Part shown: positions 7,418 through 14,841 of the stretch, piece after piece | Layout: each line of letters opens with the position of its first letter | How positions within the stretch are numbered: the stretch's first letter is position 1 | From: a virus | DNA: 53,681 nucleotides | IMG/VR virus record: IMGVR_UViG_3300049448_000145 | Location: 1-53,681 of that record | Direction: 5' to 3' (one strand) | Made by a program: the position numbers and the translations under genes | Notes under the pieces: model-generated | What the model was told of the DNA's origin: nothing | Seen by the model: only the letters and a program-made list of their open reading frames with translations | The model's database searches: none

Positions 7418-7798
7418 ATGACGACGCAGACGACGCAGACGTTTACGCACAAGGGCAGCGAGGTTGCGGTGCTGGTTCGCGGATCGCTGGAACACGTGTC
7501 GCAGTTCGACGCGCTGACACCTAGCGGCGCCGGTCTGGCTTCTGGCAGCGCTGCCTACGCGAAGACCGACAAACGCCACCAGACGGCCCGGTGGCGTGAT
7601 CTGTACGCTGCGCTGGCGTCCCGGAACGTCGCGGCGCTCCTGCTGGCGTCTCGGCGCCTGCCTTCCGTTCGCGTGACCCTGGACGCTTCGGAGCGCCTGA
7701 ACCCCAACTACGGCCTTACGGTGTCGCTGGGCAATTGGCGGTTGTTTTGCGCGCCCGTGGTCGAATCTGAGGTGACCGGCTCGCACAGAATCAGCTAA
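7418..7798 (+). CDS. Unknown early protein
   Basis: This 126-residue protein starts at ATG 7418 because AAGGAG lies six bases upstream. A longer in-frame start at 7352 lacks such a site. The N-terminus is Thr-rich (MTTQTTQTFTHKG). The rest is mixed alpha/beta with a helix DLYAALASRNVAALLLASRR. No known family. Confidence 0.65.
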   Translation: MTTQTTQTFTHKGSEVAVLVRGSLEHVSQFDALTPSGAGLASGSAAYAKTDKRHQTARWRDLYAALASRNVAALLLASRRLPSVRVTLDASERLNPNYGLTVSLGNWRLFCAPVVESEVTGSHRIS

Positions 7799-7930
7799 GG
7801 AGACGAGTAAATAACGCCGCCGCCGAGCGCTGAGAACGCCCGACGACGGCTGACCCGAGCCGACCAAACCGGCTCCGAGCTGGGCGCGAGTGTCGCCGAG
7901 TCGGGGCCTTCCAATCAAGGAGCCCGACCG

Positions 7931-8251
7931 ATGCAGACCGTCGTTTACCTGAGCCGCTTCCGCGACAGCCTCACCCCCGGCGCGATTCCGCTGGTCGAGG
8001 AGTTCGACCACCAGTTCCGCGCCGAGTCGGCCCCGCTGATCGAAGTCATCTCGATCCACCGCCACGGCCGCGAGGACGGCCGCTACCTCGTCTTCGAGTG
8101 GTCCTGGGACTCGCAGATCCAGGAGTGGCGGCAGACCTCGGTGACGAACGTCGCGTCGCTGGCGAACGCGCGCGAGTACGTCCCGGGAGGGTTCGAGCGG
8201 CTGCTGGTCCCGCCGACCTTCGGGATCGAAGCCTGGAAGGTGGTGCGCTGA
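7931..8251 (+). CDS. Unknown early protein
   Basis: This 106-residue alpha/beta protein (MQTVVYLSRFRDSL...) has AAGGAG ten bases upstream. The 130 bases before it (7799-7930) hold no ORF I would support and only weak GC-rich hairpins. The stop overlaps the next ATG by one base. Confidence 0.65.
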   Translation: MQTVVYLSRFRDSLTPGAIPLVEEFDHQFRAESAPLIEVISIHRHGREDGRYLVFEWSWDSQIQEWRQTSVTNVASLANAREYVPGGFERLLVPPTFGIEAWKVVR

Positions 8252-8742
8252 TGCCCGCCCTCGCGAGAGACCCGATGAAGCGACGCCCGCTGCTTCTCCA
8301 GATCCACGACGCGATCCTCTGGTGCGCCAAGCAGGGCATCCCGGTCGCCCCCGACGTCATCGGCGTCACCTGCGTCTCCCAGCAGCACAAGCGCTGGGCG
8401 CGGGACGAGCGCTCGCCGGCGGTGTCGCCGCTCGGAGCCGTCATCCTCCACCGCCAGCCGCCGAGCGCCGACCCCTACAAGGCCGCCGCGATCGCGCTGG
8501 ACGACTGCGGGCTGGCCTTCATCGGTGGGGTCGAGGACGGGCTGACCCGGACCACGCCGAGCGCCGAGATGCTGTCATCGGCCCGCCGCGCCCTCTACAT
8601 CCAGGGAACGCAGCTCGGGGCCTGGCTGCGCTCCGAGCTGGTCGACAAGCGGTGCCCGGTGCACGGGCGGTTCATGCCCGCCGCGATCGTCTGCGCGATC
8701 TGCTCGGAAACTGCGGACGGCGACGAGAAGGGGGAAGGGTAG
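8251..8742 (+). CDS. Unknown protein with helix-turn-helix-like N-terminus and a C-terminal Cys/His cluster
   Basis: In this 163-residue protein residues 10-45 (LLLQIHDAILWCAKQGIPVAP) look like a short helical bundle that could be a winged-helix start. The C-terminus has CPVHGRF...CAIC, a possible zinc knuckle. Function unknown; DNA binding is a guess from these two features. Confidence 0.6.
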   Translation: MPALARDPMKRRPLLLQIHDAILWCAKQGIPVAPDVIGVTCVSQQHKRWARDERSPAVSPLGAVILHRQPPSADPYKAAAIALDDCGLAFIGGVEDGLTRTTPSAEMLSSARRALYIQGTQLGAWLRSELVDKRCPVHGRFMPAAIVCAICSETADGDEKGEG

Positions 8743-8745
8743 GTC

Positions 8746-9003
8746 ATGCACCAAGGATTCACGGACAACGATCTCCGACTGCTCGAATCGGAACCCGGCT
8801 ACCGCAGCTCCGACCCCACCGACGAGCCCGAGCCCATCGCCCTCGGCGCGGCAACGCTGGAGACGATTCGGGGCCACCTGACCCGCACCACCGACGGCCG
8901 CTGCAAGGACTGCCGCTCCACGATCGCCCGGGGTGACGTGATGTTCATCGAGGGTGACCGCCTGTGCCGCCCGTGCGCGTCCGACCGGAAGGTGACGCCG
9001 TGA
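8746..9003 (+). CDS. Small zinc-ribbon protein
   Basis: This 85-residue protein has two Cys pairs, CKDC and CRPC, about 22 residues apart near the C-terminus (CRSTIARGD between them), as in a four-cysteine zinc ribbon. Similar small phage ribbons bind nucleic acid or partner proteins. Its stop overlaps the next GTG (GTGA). Confidence 0.6.
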   Translation: MHQGFTDNDLRLLESEPGYRSSDPTDEPEPIALGAATLETIRGHLTRTTDGRCKDCRSTIARGDVMFIEGDRLCRPCASDRKVTP

Positions 9004-9392
9004 GCGGGCGGGCGAGCGGCATCCGCCACGCCATCGACTACGCCCGCCGCGCGCGGGCGGCGCTGGCGGTCGGGAATATCGGGGCCGCGCTCATCCACTG
9101 GGGCCACGCGCGGTGTCACGCCGGGTTCACGGCGGGGCTTACCGAGGGCTCGCGGACGTCCGCCGCATCCGCCCTCCTACGCCGGTCCCTCCTGGCCCTC
9201 GGAGAGCGCCTGGAACGGGCCGTGGCGCCCCGGGCGAAGGTGCCAGGCTGGGAAGTTGCCGGGGCCGTGATGGATGCCCTGTTGCCGCTGTGGGACGCGT
9301 TCCCTGAGATCGGCGCGGCAGCACTGGCGGACGTTGCGGCGAACGCGGCCGCGACAATCTCGCGCCGGTATGTCGTCACGGAGCGGGCGTGA
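9000..9392 (+). CDS. Unknown helical protein
   Basis: This 130-residue Ala/Arg-rich, all-helical protein starts at a GTG overlapping the upstream stop. No motif recognised. A 70-base gap without genes follows (9393-9462), lower in GC, where a promoter for the next gene is possible but not defined. Confidence 0.6.
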   Translation: MSGRASGIRHAIDYARRARAALAVGNIGAALIHWGHARCHAGFTAGLTEGSRTSAASALLRRSLLALGERLERAVAPRAKVPGWEVAGAVMDALLPLWDAFPEIGAAALADVAANAAATISRRYVVTERA

Positions 9393-9462
9393 CGCCGTGC
9401 GGAGTTTTCCACGCGTTATCAGCCTCGATGTTTCGCGTGCAACTGAACAAAGTAATTTCAAC

Positions 9463-9669
9463 ATGAGGCCACAAACGAAGCGAGGGACCGAGCCGCCCGA
9501 TCGGCTGCGGCAGGCGGCGCAGGATCTCGTTGACGAGCTTGGCGACCGCGCGGCGGCGCTCGAACTGCGGATGGCGCGGGGAACGCTCTCCCGGGTGCTC
9601 GCCGGCCAGCCGCTCAACGAAGGGACGCTGGCGCTGCTCGAACTGCGCTTCGGGAGGGCCGCGTCGTGA
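9463..9669 (+). CDS. Small helix-turn-helix DNA-binding protein
   Basis: In this 68-residue protein residues 28-62 (AAALELRMARGTLSRVLAG then NEGTLALLELRFG) read as an XRE/Cro-like helix-turn-helix with the recognition helix TLSRVLAG. It starts the operon that leads into the recombination genes and is a candidate regulator of that operon. No enzymatic or oligomerisation domain is present. Confidence 0.65.
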   Translation: MRPQTKRGTEPPDRLRQAAQDLVDELGDRAAALELRMARGTLSRVLAGQPLNEGTLALLELRFGRAAS

Positions 9670-9908
9670 CCTGGGTCATTCTCTCCGCTCTCGTGGTCGG
9701 CCTTGGGCTGGGCTTCGCCTACGGCAGCAGCGTCGCCACCCGTCGGGAGCGTGCCGGCCGGGTCGACGATATCGAAGCGGCGTGGGATCGGGGCCTGCAG
9801 GCCGGGGCCGACGACCTGGCGAACGCGTACCTCGCCGCGGCGGCGCGCGCGCCTGATCCGTTCGAAGCCTGGCCGGCCCTGGCCCCGCGTGAACGGTGGC
9901 CATCATGA
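9666..9908 (+). CDS. Small single-pass membrane protein
   Basis: This 80-residue protein starts at GTG overlapping the previous stop. Residues 2-20 (WVILSALVVGLGLGFAYGS) form one membrane segment and the rest is a charged helical cytoplasmic tail. Function unknown. Confidence 0.6.
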   Translation: MTWVILSALVVGLGLGFAYGSSVATRRERAGRVDDIEAAWDRGLQAGADDLANAYLAAAARAPDPFEAWPALAPRERWPS

Positions 9909-10144
9909 AACGCGAAGTGAAGCTGGACACCGGGGTGCGCCTCGTGATCGAGACGATCTTCGCGACGTCCGCCCGGGGGACGCTGACCGACGACACGAGC
10001 GGCCACGTGCTCGGATTCTCACTGGAGAAGACGCCCGACGACGTTGTCGAGAGCGCTTGTACCCGGCTCGTGGGACTGAACCGGGGAGACGAAGCAGCGG
10101 CCCTGCTGAGGCATTGGAACGCGACGAAATCCGCAGTGACGTAA
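9905..10144 (+). CDS. Unknown small protein
   Basis: This 79-residue alpha/beta protein (MKREVKLDTGVRLVIETIF...) starts at the ATG overlapping the previous stop; a GTG three codons earlier is possible. No family recognised. It immediately precedes the recombination module. Confidence 0.6.
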   Translation: MKREVKLDTGVRLVIETIFATSARGTLTDDTSGHVLGFSLEKTPDDVVESACTRLVGLNRGDEAAALLRHWNATKSAVT

Positions 10145-10167
10145 CGACAGAAAAGGGGACCACGGCC

Positions 10168-11070
10168 ATGCTGAAAATCACGAAGGCATCAGAGGCAATC
10201 GAGGTGAAGACGATCACGGCGGCGCTCTACGCCGTGCCGGGCGTCGGAAAAACGTCGATGGGATTCACGGCGGAGGCGCCGCTGCTGCTGGACTTCGACC
10301 GCGGGAGCTACCGCGCGGCGAACCGCGGCGACGTCGTCCAGATCGAACGATGGGCGGACGTCATGGGCATCACGGCCGACGATCTGAAGGCCTACAAGAC
10401 GCTCGTAGTCGACACGGCCGGGCGGGCGCTCGACTGCCTGACCGCGCACATCATCGCGGGCAACCCGAAGCTGGGGCGCGGCGGATCGCTCACGTTGCCG
10501 GGCTACGGCGAGCTCAAGTCGACGTTCGTCGCGTGGACGAAATACGTTCGGTCGTTCGGCCTCGACGTCGTGCTGCTGTCGCACTCGGACGAGCAGCGGA
10601 ACGGCGACGAGCTGATCGAGCGGCTCGACATGCAAGGCGGCTCGAAGAACGAGATCTATAAGGCCGCCGACCTGATGGGGCGGATCTACCTGAGCGGCCA
10701 GAAGCGCATGCTCAATTTCTCCCCGACGGACACATCGTTCGGGAAGAACCCGGCGCAGTTCTCTCCGTTCGAGGTCCCGGACTTCGCCGCCACGCCCGAC
10801 TTCCTGGCCGGCGTGATCGCGCAGACGAAAGCCGCGCTCAACAAGATGTCGGTCAACCAAGGCGCGCTGGCCGCGAAGCTGACGGATTGGCAGACGGCGA
10901 TCGCGGACGTCGAAGGCGTCGAGGCATTCAACGAGATCCTCCCCGGTGTGAAGAAGGCCGAGGCGTCGATCAAGGACAGCGTTTGGCGCCTGCTCGTGAA
11001 GGCAGCGAAGACGCAGGGGTTCACCTTCAACCGCGGCGCGGGCGCGTTCGAGGCGAAGGCGGCAGCGTGA
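10168..11070 (+). CDS. Sak4-like RecA-fold ATPase (AAA_24-type recombinase)
   Basis: This 300-residue protein has Walker A AVPGVGKTS (22-30), Walker B TLVVDTAG (78-85) and a sensor-like strand VVLLSHSDEQ, the order of the AAA_24/Sak4 single-strand-annealing or RecA-like phage ATPases. AGAAAAGGGGACC precedes the ATG. A PD-(D/E)XK nuclease and a RusA resolvase follow with 4-base overlaps, so the three form a homologous-recombination module. Confidence 0.85.
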   Translation: MLKITKASEAIEVKTITAALYAVPGVGKTSMGFTAEAPLLLDFDRGSYRAANRGDVVQIERWADVMGITADDLKAYKTLVVDTAGRALDCLTAHIIAGNPKLGRGGSLTLPGYGELKSTFVAWTKYVRSFGLDVVLLSHSDEQRNGDELIERLDMQGGSKNEIYKAADLMGRIYLSGQKRMLNFSPTDTSFGKNPAQFSPFEVPDFAATPDFLAGVIAQTKAALNKMSVNQGALAAKLTDWQTAIADVEGVEAFNEILPGVKKAEASIKDSVWRLLVKAAKTQGFTFNRGAGAFEAKAAA

Positions 11071-11663
11071 TCCGGCTGTCGGTGACCGACTTGGAGTCGT
11101 ACCGCTGGTGGAAAGACCGGGAGGACTCCGATCTGTCGACGCTACTGGCTCAACTCGCGCACACCGACACGCCCACGCCCGCGATGGAGGCGGGCCGGGC
11201 GTTCGCGAAACTGTTCGAGACGGCGCAGCACGGTGAAATCTTCTCGTGCTCCGTCGACGGGTGGGGCTTCACGTTCGACCTCGACGAAGAGATCGCGATC
11301 CCCGACGTGCGCGAGCTGAAAGCGGAGCAGATTTTCAACACGCCACATGGGCCGGTCACGCTCGTGGGCAAGGTCGACGGCTTCGACGGGACCGTCTACG
11401 ACCAGAAGCTCACGGAGCGCTTCGACATCGAGGGCAAGTACACGGACAGCCTCCAGTGGCGGGCCTACCTGGTGATGTTCGACGCGCAGCGGTTTCTCTA
11501 CGACGTGTTCGTCGGGCGCAGGGATGACGCCCGGAAGGACGTCACGATCTACGAGTACCACCGGGTTCCGTTCTACGCGTATCCGAGCATGCGAGCGGAC
11601 GTCGAGCGGGCGGTGTGCGAGCTGGCCGCGATCGTCGCGACCTATGGAGTCAAGGCCGCGTGA
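11067..11663 (+). CDS. PD-(D/E)XK superfamily nuclease
   Basis: In this 198-residue protein the core GKVDGFDGTVYDQKLTE holds D104 and the D112-x-K114 pair, followed by Q130-xxx-Y134 (QWRAY), the usual layout of Cas4/RecB/YqaJ-like phage exonucleases. It lies between the Sak4-like ATPase and RusA, with GTGA overlaps on both sides. It probably resects DNA ends for the recombinase. Confidence 0.8.
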   Translation: MIRLSVTDLESYRWWKDREDSDLSTLLAQLAHTDTPTPAMEAGRAFAKLFETAQHGEIFSCSVDGWGFTFDLDEEIAIPDVRELKAEQIFNTPHGPVTLVGKVDGFDGTVYDQKLTERFDIEGKYTDSLQWRAYLVMFDAQRFLYDVFVGRRDDARKDVTIYEYHRVPFYAYPSMRADVERAVCELAAIVATYGVKAA

Positions 11664-12121
11664 CGTTCGTGATCAAAGGCGCCCCGCGGACGAAGAAAAA
11701 TAGTCTCCGCCGTATCAAGCGCGGCCGTCGCGTGTTCACCGTGCCGAGCCTGGCTCATGAGGCATGGGCCGTCGTCGCGATCGCGCAACTGCGGCGCCAA
11801 TACCGGCCGGACGTCGTGCGCTGGATCGGAGTCGACAACGCGGCCGGCGCGGTCACGAGCGGCAAGGGTCCGATCGTCACGGACGTGAACATGCGCGCGA
11901 TCGTGTACCGCGAGCGTGCGGGGCGGGCCGATCTCTTAAATTTTCTCGCGGCCGTCTCGGATGCGCTCGAGGCGGCAGGCGTGCTGAAAGACGACAAGCA
12001 AGTGGCGTCGGTGGACGGCTCGCGCCTGCGCATCGACCGGCAACGCCCGCGGGTAGAAATCGAGCTCACCCCGGCTGCCACGCCCTCCCCCAGTAGGAAT
12101 CAGGAAGGGGCTGGGACGTGA
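11660..12121 (+). CDS. rusA: RusA-like Holliday junction resolvase
   Basis: This 153-residue protein has an N-terminal PRTKKNS segment and the signature GRADLLNFLAAVSDAL...GVLKDDKQV with acidic residues at 91, 101, 111 and 112, matching the conserved aspartates of RusA. It resolves four-way junctions during recombination. The start GTG overlaps the nuclease stop. The C-terminal tail ends TPSPSRNQEGAGT, and a similar NQEGVGG ending occurs in the next gene, one of several repeated gene-boundary segments in this region. Confidence 0.85.
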   Translation: MTFVIKGAPRTKKNSLRRIKRGRRVFTVPSLAHEAWAVVAIAQLRRQYRPDVVRWIGVDNAAGAVTSGKGPIVTDVNMRAIVYRERAGRADLLNFLAAVSDALEAAGVLKDDKQVASVDGSRLRIDRQRPRVEIELTPAATPSPSRNQEGAGT

Positions 12122-12387
12122 GCCTGGTGAACGGCAAATACGTCTATCCCGGCCGCAATTGCAAGGCTGGCAACGACTGCCGTTCGTGCCCGACGTTCCG
12201 TTGCCGGGCCTGCGGCAAACAGCGCCCCTGGTGCGTCGGCGCCAGCGACCCGCACCCGGACTGGTGCTCAACATGCTACGTCAGTCGGCACCGCCGGTTG
12301 CGCGGGAGGTTTTGCGGCGCACGCGGCTGCGACGAGCACGGAATGTTCGAGCCCCGCGCGCGGAATCAGGAAGGGGTAGGAGGGTGA
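12118..12387 (+). CDS. Cysteine-rich zinc-ribbon-like protein
   Basis: This 89-residue protein has ten cysteines in CxxC-type spacings (CRSC, CRAC, CSTC, and others), consistent with two zinc sites. GTG start overlapping the rusA stop. Its C-terminal ARNQEGVGG echoes the end of RusA. Function unknown. Confidence 0.6.
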   Translation: MSLVNGKYVYPGRNCKAGNDCRSCPTFRCRACGKQRPWCVGASDPHPDWCSTCYVSRHRRLRGRFCGARGCDEHGMFEPRARNQEGVGG

Positions 12388-12629
12388 GCGCGAACCTGTC
12401 CCTTTTCGACGAGCCCGCATCAACGTGGGAGCGCGTGGCCAAGTTCTGGGCGCCCGCCGCCGCGCTGGCCGACCGGCACTACTCCCGCCGCACACCTTGC
12501 AGGTGTAAGTTCGAAAACGAACGCGACGAGGCCCGCGCCGCAGTCGCCACCCTCCAGGCTGATAACGACCGCTTCCGGAAGGCACTGGAGGCGACGCCCG
12601 GCACCCGTCCTCCCCAGGAGACGCGATGA
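12384..12629 (+). CDS. Chimeric small protein: truncated conserved N-terminus plus coiled-coil tail
   Basis: This 81-residue protein starts with a segment (KFWAPAAALADRHYSRRTP) that resembles the start of a longer conserved phage protein of unknown function. It then switches abruptly to a helical tail (FENERDEARAAVATLQADN). Bases 12543-12562 in that tail are identical to 13422-13441 in a later gene, and RFRKALEATPG is nearly repeated at 16421-16450. It looks like a recombination-made fusion. GTG start with GGAGG. Confidence 0.55.
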   Translation: MSANLSLFDEPASTWERVAKFWAPAAALADRHYSRRTPCRCKFENERDEARAAVATLQADNDRFRKALEATPGTRPPQETR

Positions 12630-13066
12630 GCGAGACGTTTGATAACGACGCGATGAACAAGGTGATCGGGCTGCTGGCGATGAGCGCATATCAGCTTTGG
12701 ATCGCGATGTTGCACGGTGGCGATGTCCCGTCGCACGACGTGATGCGGGCGCGGATGAAGGCGCCTGAAGTCGGCGACATCGTCATGGAGACAAGTACCA
12801 TTGGCCATCGCATCCGCGACCACGTGCGGATCGGGCGTCTGCTGCGTGTCACCCGCGAGCCGGTGTTCACGCCGGAAAAGTGGGCCGAAGGCGGAGGAAC
12901 GCCGGACGAGCCTATCCCCGACGAACGCGTGGTCTACATCAAGCCACTTGTCGCCGATGTTCCCGGCGGGGAATACCGATGGACGAATGCCGACTTCATC
13001 GTCGTAGCCGAAGACCCGTGGAAATTCCCGCGCGACCCCGGGCAGACGAAAGGAGAGCCACGATGA
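12626..13066 (+). CDS. Unknown protein with SH3-like pattern
   Basis: This 146-residue protein: residues 1-50 are helical. The rest has beta-rich stretches such as GDIVMETSTIGHR and IGRLLRVTREPV, like small barrel domains of phage accessory proteins. ATG overlaps the previous stop and is preceded by CAGGAGACG. Not identified. Confidence 0.6.
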   Translation: MSETFDNDAMNKVIGLLAMSAYQLWIAMLHGGDVPSHDVMRARMKAPEVGDIVMETSTIGHRIRDHVRIGRLLRVTREPVFTPEKWAEGGGTPDEPIPDERVVYIKPLVADVPGGEYRWTNADFIVVAEDPWKFPRDPGQTKGEPR

Positions 13067-13332
13067 CGACGAGGGAACGCCTCCGCGTGATTGCCGACCG
13101 CCTGGATGCGCTAGCGAAGTGCGAAGTGTTTGACGGTGGCTGTATGCCCGAGGACGCCGCCGCCCTCCGAGCGCTGGCTGACAAGCTGGATGCTGAGACG
13201 GTTGCGGCCTCACGCATGATGGAGAGCGGCGACGCTACACGGCAGCGGCGATACCAGGCCGCCACGGACCTTGACTTGCTCACCCGCCTTGACGCCCCCG
13301 CCGACCCAGCCCTACAGAAGGAGCCGCGATGA
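13063..13332 (+). CDS. Small helical protein of the mosaic block
   Basis: This 89-residue all-helical protein contains two ADxLDA segments (ADRLDALAK and ADKLDAETV), a motif that also appears in the gene at 17520 (ADRLDALERD). The shared segment suggests duplication within the block. ATG overlaps the previous stop; AGGAGAG upstream. Function unknown. Confidence 0.55.
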   Translation: MTTRERLRVIADRLDALAKCEVFDGGCMPEDAAALRALADKLDAETVAASRMMESGDATRQRRYQAATDLDLLTRLDAPADPALQKEPR

Positions 13333-13619
13333 GCGACGAGGCACGCATTCGAGAGGATGCCGAGCGAGCTTGGTTACTGGAGCGGGCGGCTCGCGATGAA
13401 ATCAACGGGCTCCGCTCCCAGGTCGCCACCCTCCAGGCTGAGAGGGACGCGCTCAAACGAGGGGATTCGCCCTGCGTTGACGACGACGGGACACCGTTCG
13501 CTTCCGCACGCACGTGGTGCAGTGGTGTCGCGTTCCCTTCGGTCGTCTCCGCGGCAACGTTCGCCCGAAATATTGCTCGCCCAAGTGCTTCAACCGGGCC
13601 CGCTACCGGAAGCGACTGA
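13329..13619 (+). CDS. Coiled-coil small protein whose 3' half overlies an out-of-frame zinc finger
   Basis: This 96-residue protein: residues 1-45 form a charged coiled coil (LRSQVATLQAERDALKRGD) that shares 20 identical bases with the gene at 12384. The remaining half is low in structure. In another frame the same DNA (13481-13681) encodes a convincing Cys-rich finger, so this C-terminus is probably an accidental readout after a fusion or frameshift. AGAAGGAG precedes the start. Confidence 0.5.
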   Translation: MSDEARIREDAERAWLLERAARDEINGLRSQVATLQAERDALKRGDSPCVDDDGTPFASARTWCSGVAFPSVVSAATFARNIARPSASTGPATGSD

Positions 13620-13681
13620 CGCCCCGCACACCCCCTATACCGACACCTAACGCAGCGACAACCGACAGGAGCGACCGATGA
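13481..13681 (+). pseudogene. Out-of-frame zinc-finger remnant (possible GTG-started ORF from 13514)
   Basis: Frame 2 is open from 13481 to the TGA at 13679-13681 and reads ...VQWCRVPFGRL, then PKYCSPKCFNRARYRKRL. WC...YCS-xx-C...RARYRKR is the familiar layout of short phage and bacterial zinc-binding proteins. An in-frame stop lies just upstream (13478-13480) and the only possible start is GTG 13514, without a clear ribosome site. It is either a small real gene or the 3' end of a broken one. Confidence 0.45.
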
Positions 13682-13974
13682 AGAAAGCAACGAACGGCAA
13701 AAGCGAGCAGGCGGTCATCGTGACCACGGAGCACCGGGGCGTGTTCTTCGGTTACGCGACGGACATCGCGGGCGAGACAATCGAATTGAAACGGGCGCGG
13801 CTCTGCGTCTACTGGAGCGCCGACATCAAGGGCTTCATGGGGCTTGCGGCGGGCGGCCCATCGGCATCGTGCAAGGTCGGCCCGGCCGCTGACATCGTGC
13901 TCAGGAAAATCACGGCGGTCCTGTCGGTCACGCCGGAGGCGGTGGCCAAGTGGGAGTCGGCGCCGTGGAGGTAG
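13678..13974 (+). CDS. DUF6948-like phage protein
   Basis: This 98-residue protein has the conserved pattern VTTEHRGVFFGYATD, RARLCVYWSAD, KGFMGLA and GPAADIVLRKITAV, which I recognise from a family of small phage proteins (DUF6948-like). All or nearly all of the domain is present. Biochemical role unknown. It is coupled to the glycine-repeat gene that follows, a pairing I recall from other phages. Confidence 0.7.
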   Translation: MKKATNGKSEQAVIVTTEHRGVFFGYATDIAGETIELKRARLCVYWSADIKGFMGLAAGGPSASCKVGPAADIVLRKITAVLSVTPEAVAKWESAPWR

Positions 13975-14498
13975 AAGTTCTGCGCGGCGAAGCGCCCAAG
14001 AACGGGGACGGGGACGGGGACGGGTACGGGTACGGGTCCGGGGACGGGTACGGGGACGGGTCCGGGTCCGGGTACGGGTCCGGGTACGGGGACGGGTCCG
14101 GGTCCGGGTACGGGTCCGGGTACGGGTACGGGGACGGGTACGGGTCCGGGTCCGGGTACGGGGACGGGTACGGGTACGGGGACGGGTACGGGTATGGGTA
14201 CGGGTACGGGTACGGGGACGGGTACGGGGACGGGTACGGGTACGGGTACGGGGACGGGTCCGGGTCCGGGGACGGGTACGGGGACGGGTCCGGGTACGAT
14301 CTCGTCGCCTGCAAGCCTGGCCAGACGCCCGTGACCGCCGCTGACCTGAAACGTGCGGATGCCTGCGCCGAAGCCGTGCGAGCATTTTCGAAAGCCTTCC
14401 CCGATGGCGGAATCTGGCCCGACGACATCGCCAAGGCCGAGGCCGCTGGACTGGACGTCAACTGGTGCCGGCGACTCGGGCTACTGAGGCCACTGTGA
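13965..14498 (+). CDS. Gly/Asp/Tyr-repeat protein with conserved phage C-terminal domain
   Basis: This 177-residue protein has a short start, then about 95 residues made only of Gly alternating with Asp, Tyr or Ser (GDGYGSG type). A globular end follows (TPVTAADLKRADACAEAV... to DVNWCRRLGLL). Similar repeat-plus-domain proteins occur in many phages with unknown function. I chose GTG 13965 for its GGGAG site; GTG 13950 in the same frame is possible. The repeat DNA should change length easily. Confidence 0.65.
   Translation: MEVEVLRGEAPKNGDGDGDGYGYGSGDGYGDGSGSGYGSGYGDGSGSGYGSGYGYGDGYGSGSGYGDGYGYGDGYGYGYGYGYGDGYGDGYGYGYGDGSGSGDGYGDGSGYDLVACKPGQTPVTAADLKRADACAEAVRAFSKAFPDGGIWPDDIAKAEAAGLDVNWCRRLGLLRPL
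14005..14299 (+). repeat. Hexanucleotide minisatellite (GGGTAC / GGGGAC / GGGTCC)
   Basis: About 49 consecutive six-base units of the form GGG followed by TAC, GAC or TCC, with one variant (GGGTAT near 14190). It is in frame and encodes the Gly-X repeat of the surrounding protein. Because the unit is a multiple of three, slippage changes protein length without breaking the frame. Confidence 0.95.
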
Positions 14499-14532
14499 CC
14501 GCGAGCAACAACGAGAGAGAGGGAGGGAGCGA

Positions 14533-14841
14533 ATGAGCGCGGCATCAGGTGAGAGCGGCTGCGACTACACCGCGGTTTGTACGCCAGGCCCCGGCGAGCA
14601 ATGTGGACGGGTTGCGGGGCGGCCATCCCACGGCTGCCTGTGCCCCTGTCATCCAGACGGGCTGGGAGCCGAGAAACCTGAGGACTGGAAGCCGGGCCCG
14701 ATTCACGTCGAGGCGTTGAAGGCACTGGAGGACATCGCCGAACGCCACGGGCTGGAGGCGTGCGACCCCGGCGGCGAGTGCTACTTCCCGCGCTGTCTTG
14801 CTGACGGCTGCGAAGCTGAACCGAAAGGAGGCGACGAATGA
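14533..14841 (+). CDS. Cysteine-rich small protein
   Basis: This 102-residue protein has ten cysteines, including CLCPCH and CYFPRCLADGC, probably binding zinc. The first seven residues (MSAASGE) and 27 bases around the start (14531-14557) are repeated almost exactly at the start of the next gene (14836-14862). Ribosome site GGGAGGGAG. Not identified. Confidence 0.55.
   Translation: MSAASGESGCDYTAVCTPGPGEQCGRVAGRPSHGCLCPCHPDGLGAEKPEDWKPGPIHVEALKALEDIAERHGLEACDPGGECYFPRCLADGCEAEPKGGDE

Noticed and set aside
13603-14385. Leftward ORF of 260 codons rich in Arg and Thr over the minisatellite
   Set aside because: It is the antisense readout of the GGGTAC repeats and only repeats RTRT/RPRT; no ribosome site and it opposes all neighbours.
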